Shown one piece after another: positions 24,668-33,352 of a stretch of 44,605 nt of DNA (positions are counted from its first letter, which is position 1; each line of letters opens with the position of its first letter). The stretch spans positions 1-44,605 of the forward strand of contig JAGQTV010000056.1 of the NCBI GenBank assembly GCA_020438845.1, given 5' to 3'. The translations under genes and the position numbers were made by a program. Source of the stretch: Mycobacterium sp. (GTDB lineage: Bacteria > Actinomycetota > Actinomycetes > Mycobacteriales > Mycobacteriaceae). The notes under the pieces were generated by a model. The model saw only the letters and a program-made list of their open reading frames with translations, did not search any database and was not told where the DNA came from.

Positions 24668-26410
24668 TCAGCGCCCCCTCCGCGCGCGGCGTCGGGCGGT
24701 GAGCCGGCCCCAGGCCCAGGTCAAGGGAACGTCGCGGCCAGTGGCGAGGTACTCAACGGTGGCCGGATACTGGCAAATCTCGCGCACCTGGGACAGTCCG
24801 CCCGGTTTGCCGACCAACAGCACCTGGTCGTCGACGGCCAGCGGGGTGTCCTCGGCGGGCATAAACTGCGGTTCGCCGGCGCGGAGCAGCACCAGGGCCG
24901 CGACCGGCAGACTTGCATCACGGTCATCGGGCTGTCGCACCAGCGCCCCTAGTGTCAGGGTTTGTCCGCGGCGCAGCCAGTCGACGACAGCCGGAGCTTC
25001 CCCGGCGGAAATCGTGAAGACCTCCCGCTCGGGGGTCCGCGAGCCGCAGCGGTCCTTGAGGTGGTCGCGCACCTGCGTGGCCCACTGCTCGTCGCGAGTG
25101 AGCGCATGCTCGACGAAGCTCCAGAACACCGGAGTCAGAATGCGGGCGAGCACCTCGCGGGCGATGAGTTCGGTCGCGATGTACACCGAATCGATCTGCA
25201 GCGTTTCGAGCAGTGCCTTCTTGGCGTTCGTCTGCTGGCGGAGCACCAAGTAGGCGTCAGGGTTCGTGTGGCGAGCGTGTTCGGCGAGGGCGATGTTGAT
25301 TGTGTCGTTGCCGGTGCCGGCCACAAACCCCACCGAGCCCGAGACGTCGGGGTCGCCGCAGGCCGGGTCGACGTGGTCGACGGTCACACCGATTGCTGCC
25401 AGATCGGCGACGACCGACTCACCGAACTCGCCCTCGGCGCAGACCACCCATCTGCGCGCGGCCAGGTCGCGCCTCGCCGGCAGCAGTTGCTCCTGATCGT
25501 TGTCCATCAGCCATCGCAGTAGTTGATGGCTTACCGGCTGGCGGATCGACAGAGCGAGGTAATGGCCGAACCGATCATCGGCATTGATGGCCGACGTGGG
25601 GGAGAAGTGCTCCATGCGGTTCCTGGTGCGCTCGTGGGCGCAGCGACCGAGCACTGGCAGGTCAGGGCGCAGCAGTGACGCCGCCATCACCACTGCGAGG
25701 TTGATGTCGTCGTCATCGGTCAGCGCCAGGACAGCCTCACACTCCCGTCGCCCGAGGCCGGCCATTCCGAGTACCGCCGGTGAGGCGCAGTCACCCTGAA
25801 CAGCAGGAACATCGAAGCTGAGTTGCTCGGATATCACCGACTGGACGCTGTCTTCCCGCCGGTCGATGACGACGAACCGGCGGTAGTGCTCGTCAAGTTC
25901 GGCGCCGACGATCCGGCCGGCATCCCCGTAACCGGCGACGATGACGAAGGGTTCGACCAGTCGGTCGACCTGACGCCGGAACCGTTGAGTAGCGACGGCA
26001 GCCTGGAACGCGGTGCTCTGGATAAGCGCGAAGAACACGCCAATCGCATAGGCCCAGCTGATGACCAGCAGGAAAATCGACAATGACATCCACATCCGCT
26101 GCGGGTAGCTGAATGGGTAGGGCGCCTCGGTGAAGCCGACCGTCGTCAGGGTGATGGTCATCTGATAAAAGGCGTCGAAGATGTTGAGCCGGTAAGGGTT
26201 TCCCTGCGGATCGACGCCCGGCATGAGCATCATTCCCACAGTGCAGAAGCTGAATGTGGCGATGACGACAATGAGCGGTGCGCGCATCCGCCGCAAGACC
26301 AAGAAGATGACTTCGGTCGTGGGCACCGCCGTCGGAATCAGAATTCGCGCGGGCCTGGTGGTTGCCTGTCGCCGGGTCCAGAGATGAAACAGGCGTTGCG
26401 GGGTCGGCAT
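24668..26410 (-). CDS. Potassium channel with two RCK (TrkA-N) domains
   Basis: A 580-aa protein. Residues about 45-140 form the two-helix pore with the selectivity-filter segment TTVGFTE (89-95), a TVGF variant of TVGYG. Two Rossmann-type RCK/TrkA-N domains follow: one near residue 160 (IVAGYGDAGRIVG) and one near 345 (WVVCAEGEFGESVV), with a TrkA-C-like region at the end (about 500-570). Such channels gate potassium flux in response to nucleotides or ions. ATG 26410 (MPTPQRLFHLW) was chosen; the open frame extends 5' but overlaps the small membrane protein gene upstream. The two genes are 16 bases apart on the same strand. Confidence 0.88.
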   Translation of the reverse strand: MPTPQRLFHLWTRRQATTRPARILIPTAVPTTEVIFLVLRRMRAPLIVVIATFSFCTVGMMLMPGVDPQGNPYRLNIFDAFYQMTITLTTVGFTEAPYPFSYPQRMWMSLSIFLLVISWAYAIGVFFALIQSTAFQAAVATQRFRRQVDRLVEPFVIVAGYGDAGRIVGAELDEHYRRFVVIDRREDSVQSVISEQLSFDVPAVQGDCASPAVLGMAGLGRRECEAVLALTDDDDINLAVVMAASLLRPDLPVLGRCAHERTRNRMEHFSPTSAINADDRFGHYLALSIRQPVSHQLLRWLMDNDQEQLLPARRDLAARRWVVCAEGEFGESVVADLAAIGVTVDHVDPACGDPDVSGSVGFVAGTGNDTINIALAEHARHTNPDAYLVLRQQTNAKKALLETLQIDSVYIATELIAREVLARILTPVFWSFVEHALTRDEQWATQVRDHLKDRCGSRTPEREVFTISAGEAPAVVDWLRRGQTLTLGALVRQPDDRDASLPVAALVLLRAGEPQFMPAEDTPLAVDDQVLLVGKPGGLSQVREICQYPATVEYLATGRDVPLTWAWGRLTARRRARRGR

Positions 26411-26426
26411 GTGTGACCGGCGAGGG

Positions 26427-26813
26427 CTATCGGCGTCGGAACGACGCCGTCTCGACGACGAGAAGGGTGACGGACACGAGGTTGGCCAGCAGCGCCCCGC
26501 CCGACAGCGAGACCACGCTGGCGGTGGCGTGCCCGTCCAGTCCGTGCGGCGATACGTGGGTGGCCCAAACCCATGTTCCCGCCGCAACGGCGAGTTGCAG
26601 TAACGCGACAAGACTGGTGGCCAGGTGTACTGCGCCGAGTTGGGTGCTGTCACCGAACTTCAGAACCGTCGTGATCAGTGCGACCACGAGCGCGCTGAAC
26701 AACTCCCATGAGTTGTGGACCTCAGGGTCGCTGATGTCGCCGACGAAGAAGCCGAAGTTCAGCGTCGCTGCCAGCAGCACGAAGAAACCGAAAACCACCT
26801 TCTCGAGGTTCAC
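26427..26813 (-). CDS. Small membrane protein, DUF6394-like
   Basis: A 128-aa protein with about four hydrophobic helices. The start MNLEKVVFGFFVLLAATLNF and the GDISDPEVHNSWELF loop resemble the DUF6394 family of unknown function. It ends 16 bases before the potassium channel gene on the same strand, so the two are probably one operon, and a role as a channel accessory is possible. Divergent ATC-hydrolase-like gene lies 91 bases upstream. Confidence 0.75.
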   Translation of the reverse strand: MNLEKVVFGFFVLLAATLNFGFFVGDISDPEVHNSWELFSALVVALITTVLKFGDSTQLGAVHLATSLVALLQLAVAAGTWVWATHVSPHGLDGHATASVVSLSGGALLANLVSVTLLVVETASFRRR

Positions 26814-26904
26814 ATCGGCAGCCTAAACGCTCACCATCACAGCGGCGGCACTCCAGCGCAATTCCGCTGGCCACGAAGTACCGTTGGTTCTTGAGGAGGT
26901 CCGC

Positions 26905-27618
26905 ATGGCAGAACTGAAGGAAGACCCCGACTACTACGTCCGGCATCGCGAAGCATTCCTCAAGGACTTCGACAAGCAGTCCCCGCCGTTCGCCAAGATT
27001 TTGGAGGACCACTTCCCGGGCGAATCCGAGCGGATCGTGGCGCAGGCCCGTGAGGAATTCGCTGCTTTGCTTCCTGACCTGCCCTACATCGGCGGCGGGA
27101 TGAACCCGATGACCGAGTATCTGGTGGGCTCGGCCATCGTGCTCGGCTACTACAAGGTGCTATCCGGTAAGGGCATGACCGATGAACAGGTGGGCCAGTT
27201 CTGCTACCAGGTCTCCGCCCACCGGTTCGACGACGATTCCCGGATCTACCGCTGGTTCGCCAAGGAGGTCGGCTTCGGAAAGCTGTACTGGCAGTACGTG
27301 GCCCGCTACGCCACGTCACATCCCTACGAGGGCGGCTGGGACTGCGAAATCGTCGAGGGCAACGGCTACGACTGGGGTATCGACATCACCCGCTGTGGGG
27401 TCTGCAAACTCTATGACGCCCAAGGCGCCGGCGAGTTCACGAAGTGGGCGTGCCCGTCGGACTTCGCCATGACCAAATCGCTGCACATCGGGATGCGCCG
27501 GACTCAGACACTGTCCGCCGGTGACCCGCGATGCGATTTCCGTTTCAAGTCCGATTGGGTGCCCGAAGACGACTGGCCGCCGGCGTTCACCCGTTGCCCC
27601 GACTCCGAAGGCCAGTGA
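26905..27618 (+). CDS. L-2-amino-thiazoline-4-carboxylate (ATC) hydrolase-like protein
   Basis: A 237-aa protein of the ATC-hydrolase-like family. Seen: a helical N-terminal half with the GGGMNPMTEYLVGSAIVLGYY stretch (quoted in parts: GGGMNPMTEY and VGSAIVLGYY), then a Cys-rich C-terminal half (DITRCGVCKLYDAQG, KWACPSDFAM, DPRCDFRF). The named family member from Pseudomonas opens the thiazoline ring on the way to cysteine, but most relatives are uncharacterised, so the reaction here is open. The ATG at 26905 has GAGGAGG 5 bases upstream; an upstream TTG at 26884 is in frame but less likely. It stands alone, divergent from the channel pair. Confidence 0.75.
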   Translation: MAELKEDPDYYVRHREAFLKDFDKQSPPFAKILEDHFPGESERIVAQAREEFAALLPDLPYIGGGMNPMTEYLVGSAIVLGYYKVLSGKGMTDEQVGQFCYQVSAHRFDDDSRIYRWFAKEVGFGKLYWQYVARYATSHPYEGGWDCEIVEGNGYDWGIDITRCGVCKLYDAQGAGEFTKWACPSDFAMTKSLHIGMRRTQTLSAGDPRCDFRFKSDWVPEDDWPPAFTRCPDSEGQ

Positions 27619-27685
27619 GTGTAACGGGGCGACCTGCTGAAGCGAACCAGGTCATAGCGAGATTTCAGACCAGGAGCGATTTCCC

Positions 27686-28096
27686 ATGATGACCGTTCGA
27701 CGTTTCTCCCGTGCACTCGGCGCATTGGCGCTCTCGGCTGCCGCCGTTCCGATGACCGCGCTCATGATCCCAGCGGTGAGCCAGGCCGAGGACAACTGCG
27801 ACTTCAACTACTTTCTGAACACCGCCACAAACCAGTGCCAGTTCTGCGACACCGGGTTCATGTACTGGAACTACGGCCTCAACCTCTGCGTGCCTGTAGA
27901 TCAGACACCCTATGTCGATCCGATCCTCGGGCCGGCCGGCCCCATTGGGGTGGGTCCCAATCCGGTCGTCGGACCGGTCGGGCCCGTTGGCGTCGGTGGC
28001 CTGGGTCCGGTAGCGGGCCCGGTGGGTCCGGTCGGGGTCGGTGGCCCCGGGCCCGGGGCAGGACCCGCCGGACCGATCGGCATAGGGCGGCGGTAG
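27686..28096 (+). CDS. Small secreted protein with Gly/Pro/Val repeat tail
   Basis: A 136-aa protein with a signal peptide (about residues 1-32, ending AVSQAED). A Cys-rich head follows (DNCDFNYFLNTATNQCQFC, CVPVDQTP) with four Cys that could form two disulfides. The tail is repetitive: GPVGPVGVGG occurs twice with GPAGPIGVG and GPAGPIGIG variants, a PG-rich low-complexity segment like those in mycobacterial surface proteins. No known function. It converges on the epimerase gene, 12 bases from its end. Confidence 0.75.
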   Translation: MMTVRRFSRALGALALSAAAVPMTALMIPAVSQAEDNCDFNYFLNTATNQCQFCDTGFMYWNYGLNLCVPVDQTPYVDPILGPAGPIGVGPNPVVGPVGPVGVGGLGPVAGPVGPVGVGGPGPGAGPAGPIGIGRR

Positions 28097-28108
28097 CGGT
28101 CGGTCCGA

Positions 28109-29107
28109 TCAGATCAGCTCCTCGGTGCGCGCCCATTCCTCCACCCGGGCCATGCCCTCGTCGATCGACACGATCGGCTGGTAGCCGAGCAGTTTCTCCG
28201 CCTTCTCGATCGAATACGTGCCGGGGCGATTGAGCAGCCACATGGTTCCGCCGGACAGGTCGGTCTGGTGGCCCAAACGGCGCATCAGGCGGCCGAGGAC
28301 CTCTGCGGCCGGGGCAGCGACACTCATCGGCACGGCGCGGATGGTGCCACCGCACATGGCCGCCATCCGGCCGAAGAATTCGCCACAGCGAACTCCCACC
28401 CCGTCGGTGATGTTGAGCACGTGGCCCACCGCGTCGTCCGAGGCGACGACGAGTACCAGGCCGTCGACGAAATTGTCGATGTAGACCGGTGAGAAGATGC
28501 CGTTCCCACCGTTCGGCAGCGGAAACCCGGTCTTCTTTCGCATCTCGGCAATGGGGGAGCGCACCCACACTGAACGGGGTCCCCAGACGTCACCGGGCCG
28601 GATCACGGTGACATCGATCTCTCGCGCTGCGTGAGCGGCCAGTACGACGGCTTCGGAGTTGACCTTGGTGTCGGTATAGACGTCGTGACTGACACGGACG
28701 GGGTGGGTCTCGTCGACACCGTCGGGGAAGTCGAAACCGTAGGCGGCCACCGAGGAGAAGTGCACGAACCGCCGTGCGCCGGCGTCGATCGCGGCCCGCA
28801 GGACGCGACTGGTACCCAAAACGTTGACGTGCCAGGACTGTTGGAGAGCGAATGCTGCGCCCAGCAGGGCCGCGGTGTGAATTACGGTGTCGACGCCTGC
28901 CAGTGACCCCGACCATGACCGGGGCTCGGTGATGTCGCCTGCCACCACGTTGTTGGCGGGGTCGGCGACCAGGTCGACGCCGCTCACCTCGGCGCCGAGT
29001 TCGCCGAAGCGTTCGGCCATCGCGCGGCCGATGAAGCCATTTGCGCCGGTGATGAAGATCTTGCGGTGAACAAGCGAGGGTGTCGGGCGCTCATCTGGCG
29101 AAGTCAT
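28109..29107 (-). CDS. NAD-dependent epimerase/3-beta-HSD-like protein
   Basis: A 332-aa extended short-chain dehydrogenase. The NAD motif is TGANGFIG near residue 20, D-rich acceptor GVDLVADP and the active-site motif YTDTK (catalytic Tyr and Lys, about residues 159-163) preceded by HFSSVAAYG. The VIRPGDVWGP and FSPVYIDNFVDGLVL segments match 3-beta-hydroxysteroid/NAD-epimerase members. The substrate could be a sugar nucleotide or a sterol; it cannot be decided. It lies 69 bases downstream of the AraC gene on the same strand, possibly co-transcribed with it. Confidence 0.82.
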   Translation of the reverse strand: MTSPDERPTPSLVHRKIFITGANGFIGRAMAERFGELGAEVSGVDLVADPANNVVAGDITEPRSWSGSLAGVDTVIHTAALLGAAFALQQSWHVNVLGTSRVLRAAIDAGARRFVHFSSVAAYGFDFPDGVDETHPVRVSHDVYTDTKVNSEAVVLAAHAAREIDVTVIRPGDVWGPRSVWVRSPIAEMRKKTGFPLPNGGNGIFSPVYIDNFVDGLVLVVASDDAVGHVLNITDGVGVRCGEFFGRMAAMCGGTIRAVPMSVAAPAAEVLGRLMRRLGHQTDLSGGTMWLLNRPGTYSIEKAEKLLGYQPIVSIDEGMARVEEWARTEELI

Positions 29108-29176
29108 GGGTCCATTCTGACGACCGAGTGGGTGCCCTGGCTTGACTGCAGGGGACGCGCTCTTGACGTCAGAGGA

Positions 29177-30187
29177 CTATCCGTCGGACTCGCCTGACTG
29201 CCATGTCGTTCGCAGCGAGACCGGGTTGGCCCCGAACCAGCGCTGACACGACCTGGTGAGGACACTCTGTTCGGCATAGCCGAGTTCACGTGCGAGATGG
29301 CTCAGGGTCATGTCGGTGTCGCGCAGATAGCGCTGCGCAAGTTCGCGTCGCACGTCGTCGACGACGGCGTTGAAATTCGTGCCCTCGGCCACCAGGCGGC
29401 GGCGTAATGCCTTGGGATGCAGTCGAAACTGTTCTGCGACCACCGGAACGGTCGCGGCGCCGGCGGGCAACAGTTGACGAATGAGCTGCCGGATCGAAGC
29501 GGCCATGGCGGGTCGGCGATGGTCGAGCACCGTGTCGAGATACTCGAGGACCACCTGGTGGGCCATCTCGTCCCTGGCCAGCAGGCGGTCGAGATCCTTG
29601 GCGGGGAAGGAGATACCGGCGCGGGGTGATCGGAATCGCGGCGTGCAGGAGAAGTGCCGGAGATAGTCCTCGCGCGGCGACAGCGGCGAATGCGGAACGT
29701 GAACGGCGCTGGGCGCGTAGCTCCGTCCCATGAGGAACCGCAGCACTCGGAGCATCACGCCGAGTGACAGTTCGACAGTCTGGGGGTGGGACGGGGGGTG
29801 CGGGATCAGAATCCTGAATTCCAGAAATGCACCGTCTGCTTCCCGATGAAGCGCCACCGCGATCGCGGGACTGTAGGCGCTGAGGTACTGCTCGAAAGTG
29901 GCGAGTGCATCGGCGACGGTCGAGGACGTGCGCGCCGCCACCCCGACCGGACCCAAGATCTCGATGCCCTGGCGTTCGCCGAGCAGTCGGCCGAAGGCGG
30001 GCGTCTTGGTTGTTGTCGCTGCGGCCTCGACAACATTGATGAACGCCAGATACGTGAAGAACGCGTCGAAACGCCCGACATCCGACCGCTGAATCCCGGC
30101 CCGCGAGAGCAGCACGTCCGGATCGCCCCCGAGTTCGGTTACCAACGCCGGAAACCCGGTGAGCGACGTACCCCGGATCACTGACAT
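29177..30187 (-). CDS. AraC-family regulator of the cupin/dehydrogenase operon
   Basis: A 336-aa protein with the OruR-type N-terminal sensor domain (about 10-200; FFTYLAFINVVEAA, GVAARTSSTVADALATFEQY) and two C-terminal helix-turn-helix motifs (FRLHPKALRRRLVAEGTNFN; LSHLARELGYAEQSVLTRSC). The ATG at 30187 (MSVIRGTSL) is preferred over a start at 30202, because the latter lies inside a 21-bp tandem repeat that looks like the operator. It is divergent from the dioxygenase-led operon, 100 bases away, and probably controls it. Confidence 0.87.
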   Translation of the reverse strand: MSVIRGTSLTGFPALVTELGGDPDVLLSRAGIQRSDVGRFDAFFTYLAFINVVEAAATTTKTPAFGRLLGERQGIEILGPVGVAARTSSTVADALATFEQYLSAYSPAIAVALHREADGAFLEFRILIPHPPSHPQTVELSLGVMLRVLRFLMGRSYAPSAVHVPHSPLSPREDYLRHFSCTPRFRSPRAGISFPAKDLDRLLARDEMAHQVVLEYLDTVLDHRRPAMAASIRQLIRQLLPAGAATVPVVAEQFRLHPKALRRRLVAEGTNFNAVVDDVRRELAQRYLRDTDMTLSHLARELGYAEQSVLTRSCQRWFGANPVSLRTTWQSGESDG

Positions 30188-30228
30188 GTCCCTTACTGTC
30201 AATCATTTGTCCTTTGCTGTCAAGAATT
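30187..30228. repeat. Two 21-bp tandem direct repeats, candidate AraC operator
   Basis: The 21 bases at 30187-30207 recur at 30208-30228 with 17 of 21 identical, counted by eye; the shared core reads TGTCC-TT-CTGTCAA with ATT at the end. Two whole helical turns of spacing is the usual geometry for two subunits of an AraC activator bound side by side. It starts at the AraC start codon and ends 59 bases upstream of the dioxygenase ATG. Confidence 0.65.
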
Positions 30229-30287
30229 TGGCTGGGTCGGCGGGCAAGGTAGTCATCACAGCCCAACGACACCGAAAGGACATCCCG

Positions 30288-30863
30288 ATGACCCTGATGA
30301 CCGCCCCCGCCCCCGCGACCACCTCCACAGGTGCGCCACTACCCATGGTGGCGCTTCCGCAAGGCGAGTTGCTGACCGTCAACGCCAACGACATCCCGCT
30401 GATCCAGAACGCACTCGGTGATGGTGTGCACTTCAAGCCGCTGCGCCTGGACCTCGAGAACGGCGAGTGGGTGGTGCTGGCGACGTTCGCGCCGGGTGCG
30501 CGAATTCCGTTGCACTACCACACCGGAACGGTCGACGCCTGGACCATCAGCGGCAGCTGGCACTACTACGAGTACGCCGATCAGCCGCAGACCGCCGGGT
30601 CCTACCTCTTCGAGCCGGGATCGTCGGTCCACACCCTGGTGTGCCCCGCCTCCAACACCGAAGACACCGTGGTGCTCTTCCGGGTCAGCGGAGCCAACGT
30701 CAACTTCACCGACGACGGCCAGTTCCACTCCATTCTCGACGCGGCCCTGATCGCTCACCTGACCGGTCTTCTGGCCGACGAGCAGAACCTGGGACCCGTC
30801 ACCTACATCAGCGGCGGCGCCGCCGGCCAGATCACTGTTGGCCAGATCGCTGGGGAGGCGTGA
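30288..30863 (+). CDS. Cupin dioxygenase, 2,4'-dihydroxyacetophenone dioxygenase-like
   Basis: A 191-aa single-cupin protein resembling the 2,4'-dihydroxyacetophenone dioxygenase family. The metal-binding motif is LHYHTGTVDAWTISG with further His in HTLV and GSWHYYEYADQP. Such enzymes cleave C-C bonds of aryl ketones or diketones with Fe(II)/O2. The ATG at 30288 has GAAAGGA 7 bases upstream. It overlaps the alcohol dehydrogenase by one base (TGATG), so the two proteins are made together. Confidence 0.8.
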   Translation: MTLMTAPAPATTSTGAPLPMVALPQGELLTVNANDIPLIQNALGDGVHFKPLRLDLENGEWVVLATFAPGARIPLHYHTGTVDAWTISGSWHYYEYADQPQTAGSYLFEPGSSVHTLVCPASNTEDTVVLFRVSGANVNFTDDGQFHSILDAALIAHLTGLLADEQNLGPVTYISGGAAGQITVGQIAGEA

Positions 30864-31945
30864 TGCGCGCGGTGGTGATGCAAGACTCTGAACTGCGAGT
30901 GGCCGACGTGCCCGATCCGGTTCCCGGCCCGGGCGAGGTCCTGGTCGAGGTCCTCGCGTGCGGCATCTGCGGTTCGGATCTGCACTGTGCGTCGCACGGC
31001 CCGGAGTTCAACGCGGCCACCAGTGCCGCGGCCGGGTTCGAGCTGATGGATCTGGATCGGCCGGTGGTGTTCGGGCACGAGTTCGTAGGCCGCGTCGCGG
31101 CCTACGGGCCCGGCGCCGAACAGCGAATTCCGTTGGGCCGGAGAGTGGTATCGATGCCCTTCCTGCTCAGGGAGCAGCCGGTGATGCTCGGATTCGCCGG
31201 CCCAGAGGCACCAGGCGGCTACGGCGAGCTCATGGTGCTCTCCGAGCCGCTGCTGATCGAGGTGCCCGATCACGTTCCGACTGAAGTCGCCGCGTTGACT
31301 GAACCGCTGGCGGTGGCTTACCGCACGGTGGCCCGAGCCGAGGTCGGCGCCAACGACGTGCCACTGGTGGTCGGGTGCGGCCCGATCGGGTTGGCCGTCA
31401 TAGCGGTGCTAAAGATGAAGGGTGTCGGTCCGATCGTCGCGTCGGACTTCTCGCCCGAACGGCGCGCATTGGCAAAGCAACTCGGTGCGGACGTGGTCGT
31501 CGACCCGAACGAGGGTTCCCCGTTCGAGGCGTTGGCGGCGGCCGCGGCGACGGCGGACCCTGCGAAGCTTGCGCCGCCGGTGCCGGTGCTCGGCCAGATG
31601 CCGTTGCGTCCCACCGTAGCGTTCGAGTGCGTCGGGGTCCCGGGACTGATTCAGCAGCTCATCGCCGGTGTCCCGCCGGGGTCGCGGATCGCCGTTGCCG
31701 GCATCAACATGAGTTCGGACCACTTCGAGCCGGCACAATGCATCGTCAAGGAACTCGATCTCCGGTTCTCGCTGTTCTATTCACCGGAGCAGTTCGCCCA
31801 GACTTTCGCGCACCTGGTGGCAGGCGATTTCGACGTCGCCCCGCTGCTGACCGGCAGCGTCGGACTCGATGGCGTGGCCGATGCCTTCCAACGGCTGCAA
31901 TCGAATCCTCGCGACGCGAAGATCCTCCTCGATCCGACACGATAG
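30863..31945 (+). CDS. Medium-chain zinc alcohol dehydrogenase
   Basis: A 360-aa medium-chain dehydrogenase. Catalytic zinc ligands are in CGICGSDLH (C36) and the VFGHE motif; the NAD(P) motif is VVGCGPIGLAVIAVL. The usual four-Cys structural-zinc lobe after GHE is missing: the stretch after GHEFVGRV has no Cys cluster. Members without structural zinc exist. It overlaps the dioxygenase by one base and the WS/DGAT follows 12 bases later. It may oxidise an alcohol from the same pathway as the dioxygenase; the substrate is unknown. Confidence 0.87.
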   Translation: MRAVVMQDSELRVADVPDPVPGPGEVLVEVLACGICGSDLHCASHGPEFNAATSAAAGFELMDLDRPVVFGHEFVGRVAAYGPGAEQRIPLGRRVVSMPFLLREQPVMLGFAGPEAPGGYGELMVLSEPLLIEVPDHVPTEVAALTEPLAVAYRTVARAEVGANDVPLVVGCGPIGLAVIAVLKMKGVGPIVASDFSPERRALAKQLGADVVVDPNEGSPFEALAAAAATADPAKLAPPVPVLGQMPLRPTVAFECVGVPGLIQQLIAGVPPGSRIAVAGINMSSDHFEPAQCIVKELDLRFSLFYSPEQFAQTFAHLVAGDFDVAPLLTGSVGLDGVADAFQRLQSNPRDAKILLDPTR

Positions 31946-31957
31946 AAAGGCCCTAAA

Positions 31958-33352
31958 GTGCGTGCCCTAACCAGTCTCGACAGCATGTTCATCGCTGCCG
32001 AGGACGGACGAACAGTCGCTAACGTCTCCAGCCTGGCGATCCTGGACAGCGCCGATGTGAACGAAAACCGACTGACGCGCAGCGATATTCAGGAATTGGT
32101 CGCACAGCGACTCCACCTGCTGCCACCGCTGCGCTGGCGTCTGGTCGATGTTCCACTGGGACTGGGACACCCGTCGTGGGTCGACTGCGGCAACGATATC
32201 GACCTCGACTACCACGTGCGTGAGACGGCCTTGCCCGCCCCGGGCGGTCAAGACGTACTGGAGTCCCTGGTCGCCCGACTGTCCGCGCACCCGATGGATC
32301 GTTCCCGCCCGTTGTGGGAGGTGTATCTGATCCACGGGTTGCGCGACGACCGGGTGGCGTTGCTGACCAAGTTGCACCACGCGGCCGTCGACGGGTTGTC
32401 GGGTGGAGAGGTACTCAACGTCCTCTTCGACGCCACAGCCGAGTCGCCGAGTTGTGCGGTAGAAAACGAGTCCAGCCCCGAACGGGCGCCGGGGGGCCTC
32501 GGCATGCTGGCCCGCGCGATAGCGGAAATGCCACGGCGTCAGCTGCACTCCGCGGGCGCGGCGCGGCGCGCGCTCGCCAGCGTCGGCCGGGCGGCGCTGA
32601 GCACATCGACCCCCAGGGCGCCGAGGCTTCCGTTCAACGGAAAGATCACACCGCACCGGCGGGTCGCTCTGACCAGCCTGGCGATGGGTGACGTGTTGGC
32701 AATCAAGACCTACTTCGACGCCACCGTCAACGACGTCGTCGTCGCTCTGTGTGCGGGCGCCCTGCGGCGCTGGCTCGCCGATCACGATCAGCTTCCGGAA
32801 AAGGCGTTGGTGGCGGCGATTCCGGTCTCGGAGCGGGCGCCGGACGAACGCCGCACCTACGGCAACCGGGTCGGAGCCATGCTCGCCGGCCTGCCCACCA
32901 ACGAACCCCAACCGCACCTTCGATTGTGGCGGAGCAGGACGGAACTTCGCGCAGCCAAGAAGCGGCATGAATCCGTGCCGCGATCGTTGATGCGCGACCT
33001 CAACGATCTGGTTCCACCGATCGTCTTCGGTCCGACGGTACGTGCGGTCACCGGATTCGCGGCCGGAGAGGTGGGGGCTCCGGTGGCCAATCTGGTCATC
33101 TCCAACGTTCCGGGGCCCCGAACCCCGTTGTACTTCGCGGGTCGGGCGGTCCGCGAGCACTACCCGGTGTCGGCGGTCAGCGACAGTCTTGGCCTAAACG
33201 TGACCGTCTTCAGCTATGTCGATCGCTTGGAGATCGGTCTGGTCGCCGATCGTGGCCTTGTCGACGATCTGGCCAGCCTCGGTGAGGCATTCGAACAGGA
33301 AATGCGTCTTTTGATGCAGTGCGTGTACCAGCCAGGAGGGAGTCGGACGTGA
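31958..33352 (+). CDS. Wax ester synthase/diacylglycerol acyltransferase (WS/DGAT)
   Basis: A 464-aa member of the bacterial WS/DGAT family, GTG start at 31958. The active-site motif HHAAVDG lies at residues 140-146 (HHxxxDG with H141 as base), the PLW motif (RSRPLWEVYLIHG) just before it, and the C-terminal NVPGP-like segment near residue 383. The enzyme esterifies fatty acyl-CoA to diacylglycerol or fatty alcohols for lipid storage. It is the full-length member of a tandem pair: a truncated copy overlaps its stop by 4 bases (GTGA). Confidence 0.92.
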   Translation: MRALTSLDSMFIAAEDGRTVANVSSLAILDSADVNENRLTRSDIQELVAQRLHLLPPLRWRLVDVPLGLGHPSWVDCGNDIDLDYHVRETALPAPGGQDVLESLVARLSAHPMDRSRPLWEVYLIHGLRDDRVALLTKLHHAAVDGLSGGEVLNVLFDATAESPSCAVENESSPERAPGGLGMLARAIAEMPRRQLHSAGAARRALASVGRAALSTSTPRAPRLPFNGKITPHRRVALTSLAMGDVLAIKTYFDATVNDVVVALCAGALRRWLADHDQLPEKALVAAIPVSERAPDERRTYGNRVGAMLAGLPTNEPQPHLRLWRSRTELRAAKKRHESVPRSLMRDLNDLVPPIVFGPTVRAVTGFAAGEVGAPVANLVISNVPGPRTPLYFAGRAVREHYPVSAVSDSLGLNVTVFSYVDRLEIGLVADRGLVDDLASLGEAFEQEMRLLMQCVYQPGGSRT

